This document shows positions 62,048 through 64,000 of a stretch of 64,000 bases of DNA, piece after piece. Position 1 is the first letter of the stretch; each line of letters begins with the position of its first letter. This DNA is from Cerasicoccus frondis (lineage in GTDB: Bacteria > Verrucomicrobiota > Verrucomicrobiia > Opitutales > Cerasicoccaceae): contig JAVDPC010000001.1 of the NCBI GenBank assembly GCA_031296915.1, forward strand, positions 124,001-188,000. The letters are read 5' to 3'. The notes below the pieces were generated by a model that made no database searches, was not told where the DNA came from, and saw nothing but the letters and a program-made list of their open reading frames with translations. The translations under genes were made by a program, and so were the position numbers.

Positions 62048-62208
62048 AAAACAACCGAGCGGATGTTAGCGCAACACAGCCTCGGTTGTTGGTCCAACAT
62101 AGCATCGGTTGTTGCCTCAACATAGCACCGGTTGTTTCCCCAACATAGCATAAGGCTTTTTCAAAACAACCGAGTAGGCTTTTTCGAAACACAGCATAAG
62201 GCTTTTAC
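62048..62208. repeat. Array C: seven contiguous 23-bp units
   Basis: Units start at 62048, 62071, 62094, 62117, 62140, 62163 and 62186 without interruption. Units 2-5 share AACAYAGC near the 5' side. Units 2-4 end CGGTTGTT, whose complement AACAACCG is in units 1 and 6; units 5-7 carry AGGCTTTT. Thus single units (AACA...TGTT) and unit pairs can form hairpins. It lies 25 bp after the argF stop and 94 bp before the protease gene. 62209-62301 holds the probable protease promoter region. Confidence 0.9.
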
Positions 62209-62301
62209 AAGGAGACACCCTATTTTCAAAGATTGTTAAAACCTCAAGGTTAAGCATTTAGTATTCGCCCGGAATTACTGGATATCTTAGGGTGTATTCA
62301 T

Positions 62302-64000
62302 ATGAAACCTTGGAAGTCCCTGGTCCTAGCGGCGTTAGCCATTTTAGCCCTTGCCTATTTCGCCCTCTGGAAACCACAGCCTTCCGAAAACAATGCGCAA
62401 CCCAGTACGCCACTGGCGGAGACGCAGGTCGAACACTCCAAAACGCCGAAACCGGCAACCTCTGCTGATTCAGCTGCGGAAAACACGACGCCCCCCAGTA
62501 AAACTTTCGCTGAGTGGCAAGCTGACTATCTCCAACAGCCTACGCCACAACTGCTGGCTGAAGGCCAGAAAATCGCAGAGAGCCGACGCGCCCAAATGCT
62601 GAACTGGATTCAAAACGATCCCGACCGCGCCATTGATGCGATGCTTTCCTTTGCCGAGTACGAAGCGCTGCCAGAGGAAATTGCCAACATCATCGAGCTG
62701 CCGTTCGCGGGGCAGGCCGACATCAGCGCACTGCCCTTTTGCGCCGATCCAGGCGCACATGACCATCACGAAGATCATGAGCATAGCACGCAATACTTTG
62801 CCAAACTGCCGGGCTTCCAAGTAACGCTTTACCTGCCTTCTACGCGGGTGGGCCTGACTTCGCAAAAAGGCCTGCCCGTACTGGGCATTCGCGTTGGCGC
62901 CATCGCCGCGCTGGTCAATGACCCGGCTCAGGAATTGTCGCGCAGTGAAAGGCTGGCTGCCATCAATGTTCTCGAACTCGATTCACCGGCGCCAGGCAAT
63001 GTCCTGCTAGGCGACCGTTTTGTCGATGCCTACCATATTTCCGCTGAAGATCTCAGCCAGCGCATCGTGCAAGCAGAGCGGAGCATCACCCCCAATGCAG
63101 TGACAGCTGCCATGGCGCTGATGGATGGCGGTGATTACTCCGAGCAGAGTTTCTATGCAGCACTGGAATATGCCGACTCGACGTGGTCCGAGACTCCGAA
63201 GGACATCCTGTTCATCCGCATAAATTTCCCCGACAACTCAACGGTCGACAGCTACGCCGATGTCGTGTCCAAGCTCACCGATTGCCAAGCGCTGATCGAA
63301 AACAACTCCTACGGCAAAACAACGTTCTCGACGATCACCGTTAACGAAACGGCCATCACCCTGGCCAATCCCAGCACCACGTATTCCGAAGACTACCAAT
63401 TACTTTATGACGACGCGCTTGCCGCCGCAACGAGCGCAGGGTACAATCCAGACAGCTATGACATTGTGGGCATTGTGTTCGATTACATCTACAGCGATTG
63501 GTCCGGGCGCGCCTCAGTCGGTGGCTCCAAACATTGGATCAATGGCGACCGTTCGACCGGCACCTACATCCACGAGTTCGGGCACAATTACGGGCTTTGG
63601 CATGCGAGCTCGTGGGATGCCGACGACGGCTCCATCGTCCCCGCCCCCGGTGAAGACACCTCTGACGACGCCCCCGAGCACAACGAGTATGGCGATATTT
63701 TCGACATCATGGGGAGCGGGCCGGATGAGTGCGATTATCATGCCTTCGCCAAGAACCGCCTGAATTGGGTTACTGACGACCAAGTGGTTGAATTGGACAG
63801 CCTGTCCGATCAGACTATCCGCATTTATCGCTTCGACGATCCCGACGCAGACGCGAATCCCACGCTCGCGGTTAAAGTGCAAATCAACGAATCCGAGACA
63901 TACTGGATCTCGCATCGGCGTAACCTCAGCAGCAACAGCTACCTGAGCAACGGCGCCTACGTCATTTGGGCGCACCGGACGGACCGCGCGCGACTCATCG
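62302..64000 (+). CDS. Secreted zinc metalloprotease, gametolysin/M6-M11-like (3' end outside window)
   Basis: The frame is open for 566 codons to the window end. The N-terminus is a signal or anchor segment (WKSLVLAALAILALAYFAL) followed by a Pro/Thr/Ala-rich linker. Residues ~60-360 form a propeptide-like region containing a lone Cys in LPFCADPG and a His-rich HDHHEDHEH patch. The catalytic signature is HEFGHNYGLWH (~424-434), the extended HExxHxxGxxH zinc site, followed by the likely Met-turn DIFDIMGSG. This places it among metzincins, closest in style to M11/M6 peptidases. It would degrade extracellular protein or envelope glycoprotein. No close functional link to the arg operon. Confidence 0.8.
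   Translation, partial: MKPWKSLVLAALAILALAYFALWKPQPSENNAQPSTPLAETQVEHSKTPKPATSADSAAENTTPPSKTFAEWQADYLQQPTPQLLAEGQKIAESRRAQMLNWIQNDPDRAIDAMLSFAEYEALPEEIANIIELPFAGQADISALPFCADPGAHDHHEDHEHSTQYFAKLPGFQVTLYLPSTRVGLTSQKGLPVLGIRVGAIAALVNDPAQELSRSERLAAINVLELDSPAPGNVLLGDRFVDAYHISAEDLSQRIVQAERSITPNAVTAAMALMDGGDYSEQSFYAALEYADSTWSETPKDILFIRINFPDNSTVDSYADVVSKLTDCQALIENNSYGKTTFSTITVNETAITLANPSTTYSEDYQLLYDDALAAATSAGYNPDSYDIVGIVFDYIYSDWSGRASVGGSKHWINGDRSTGTYIHEFGHNYGLWHASSWDADDGSIVPAPGEDTSDDAPEHNEYGDIFDIMGSGPDECDYHAFAKNRLNWVTDDQVVELDSLSDQTIRIYRFDDPDADANPTLAVKVQINESETYWISHRRNLSSNSYLSNGAYVIWAHRTDRARLI

Noticed and set aside
60910..62151. 413-codon minus-strand frame over argD-argF and array C
   Set aside because: Antisense shadow; it runs into repeat DNA and shows no protein family.
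62048..62208. CRISPR array
   Set aside because: The 23-bp units are contiguous, with no unique spacers of 30-40 bp and no cas genes in the window.

Overview
The window looks like a chromosomal segment of a heterotrophic Verrucomicrobiota bacterium, probably of the Opitutia/Puniceicoccales type. This is inferred from content, not from a marker gene. The clues are a complete alternative complex III cluster, large secreted proteins ending in Asp-rich calcium-binding repeats, a sulfatase beside a GH88 uronyl hydrolase and sugar isomerases of the PVC type, many intergenic repeat families and mostly weak Shine-Dalgarno sites.

Layout. 1-2355: end of a dihydroorotase-like gene (catalytic Asp apparently replaced by Ala), a CPBP membrane protease and thiL. 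2526-7442: a 1638-residue exported protein built of Gly-Gly-x-Gly-Tyr repeats. 7559-15287: housekeeping genes (HAD phosphatase, FKBP isomerase, PP2C phosphatase, DinG-type helicase, sulfotransferase-like protein, glutamine-dependent NAD synthetase). 15303-18013: an AT-richer adhesin/tail-fibre-like gene, an exbD remnant and a 23-bp-phased palindrome array. 18200-27338: a uronate and sulfated-polysaccharide utilisation region with XRE-cupin regulator, GH88, two TIM-barrel isomerases, Gfo/Idh dehydrogenase, SDR and KDPG aldolase on the plus strand, and sulfatase plus IclR regulator on the minus strand. A four-helix-bundle gene flanked by inverted repeats sits inside the operon. 27475-29885: a cNMP-binding/GspE fusion and arfB.

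29903-41726 is one minus-strand respiratory cluster: actA-actB-actC-actD-actE-actF, a small membrane protein, ccoS, ccoN, ccoO and a ccoP-like cytochrome c. Quinol oxidation by alternative complex III and O2 reduction by a cbb3-type oxidase are thus encoded together, suggesting a supercomplex. 42008-45210: three unknown membrane or secreted proteins and thyA. 45211-49484: an AT-rich islet of small unknown genes with an IS110-family element whose left flank folds into hairpins (bridge RNA candidate), followed by a mosaic of palindromic repeats. 49587-55553: PEP carboxykinase, an unknown soluble protein and a beta-helix secreted protein. 55598-56555: the rplM-rpsI ribosomal operon. 56692-62022: the arginine operon argC-argJ-argB-argD-argF, in which argC, argJ and argD use CGG for arginine to an unusual degree. 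62302-64000: the start of a secreted HExxHxxGxxH metalloprotease running off the window.

The most unusual signal is non-coding: three intergenic arrays (about 17.8, 48.15 and 62.05 kb) of contiguous 22-23-bp units. Each unit is a small imperfect palindrome, and the arm sequences differ between arrays and partly between units while the period is kept. No tRNA, rRNA or CRISPR array was seen.
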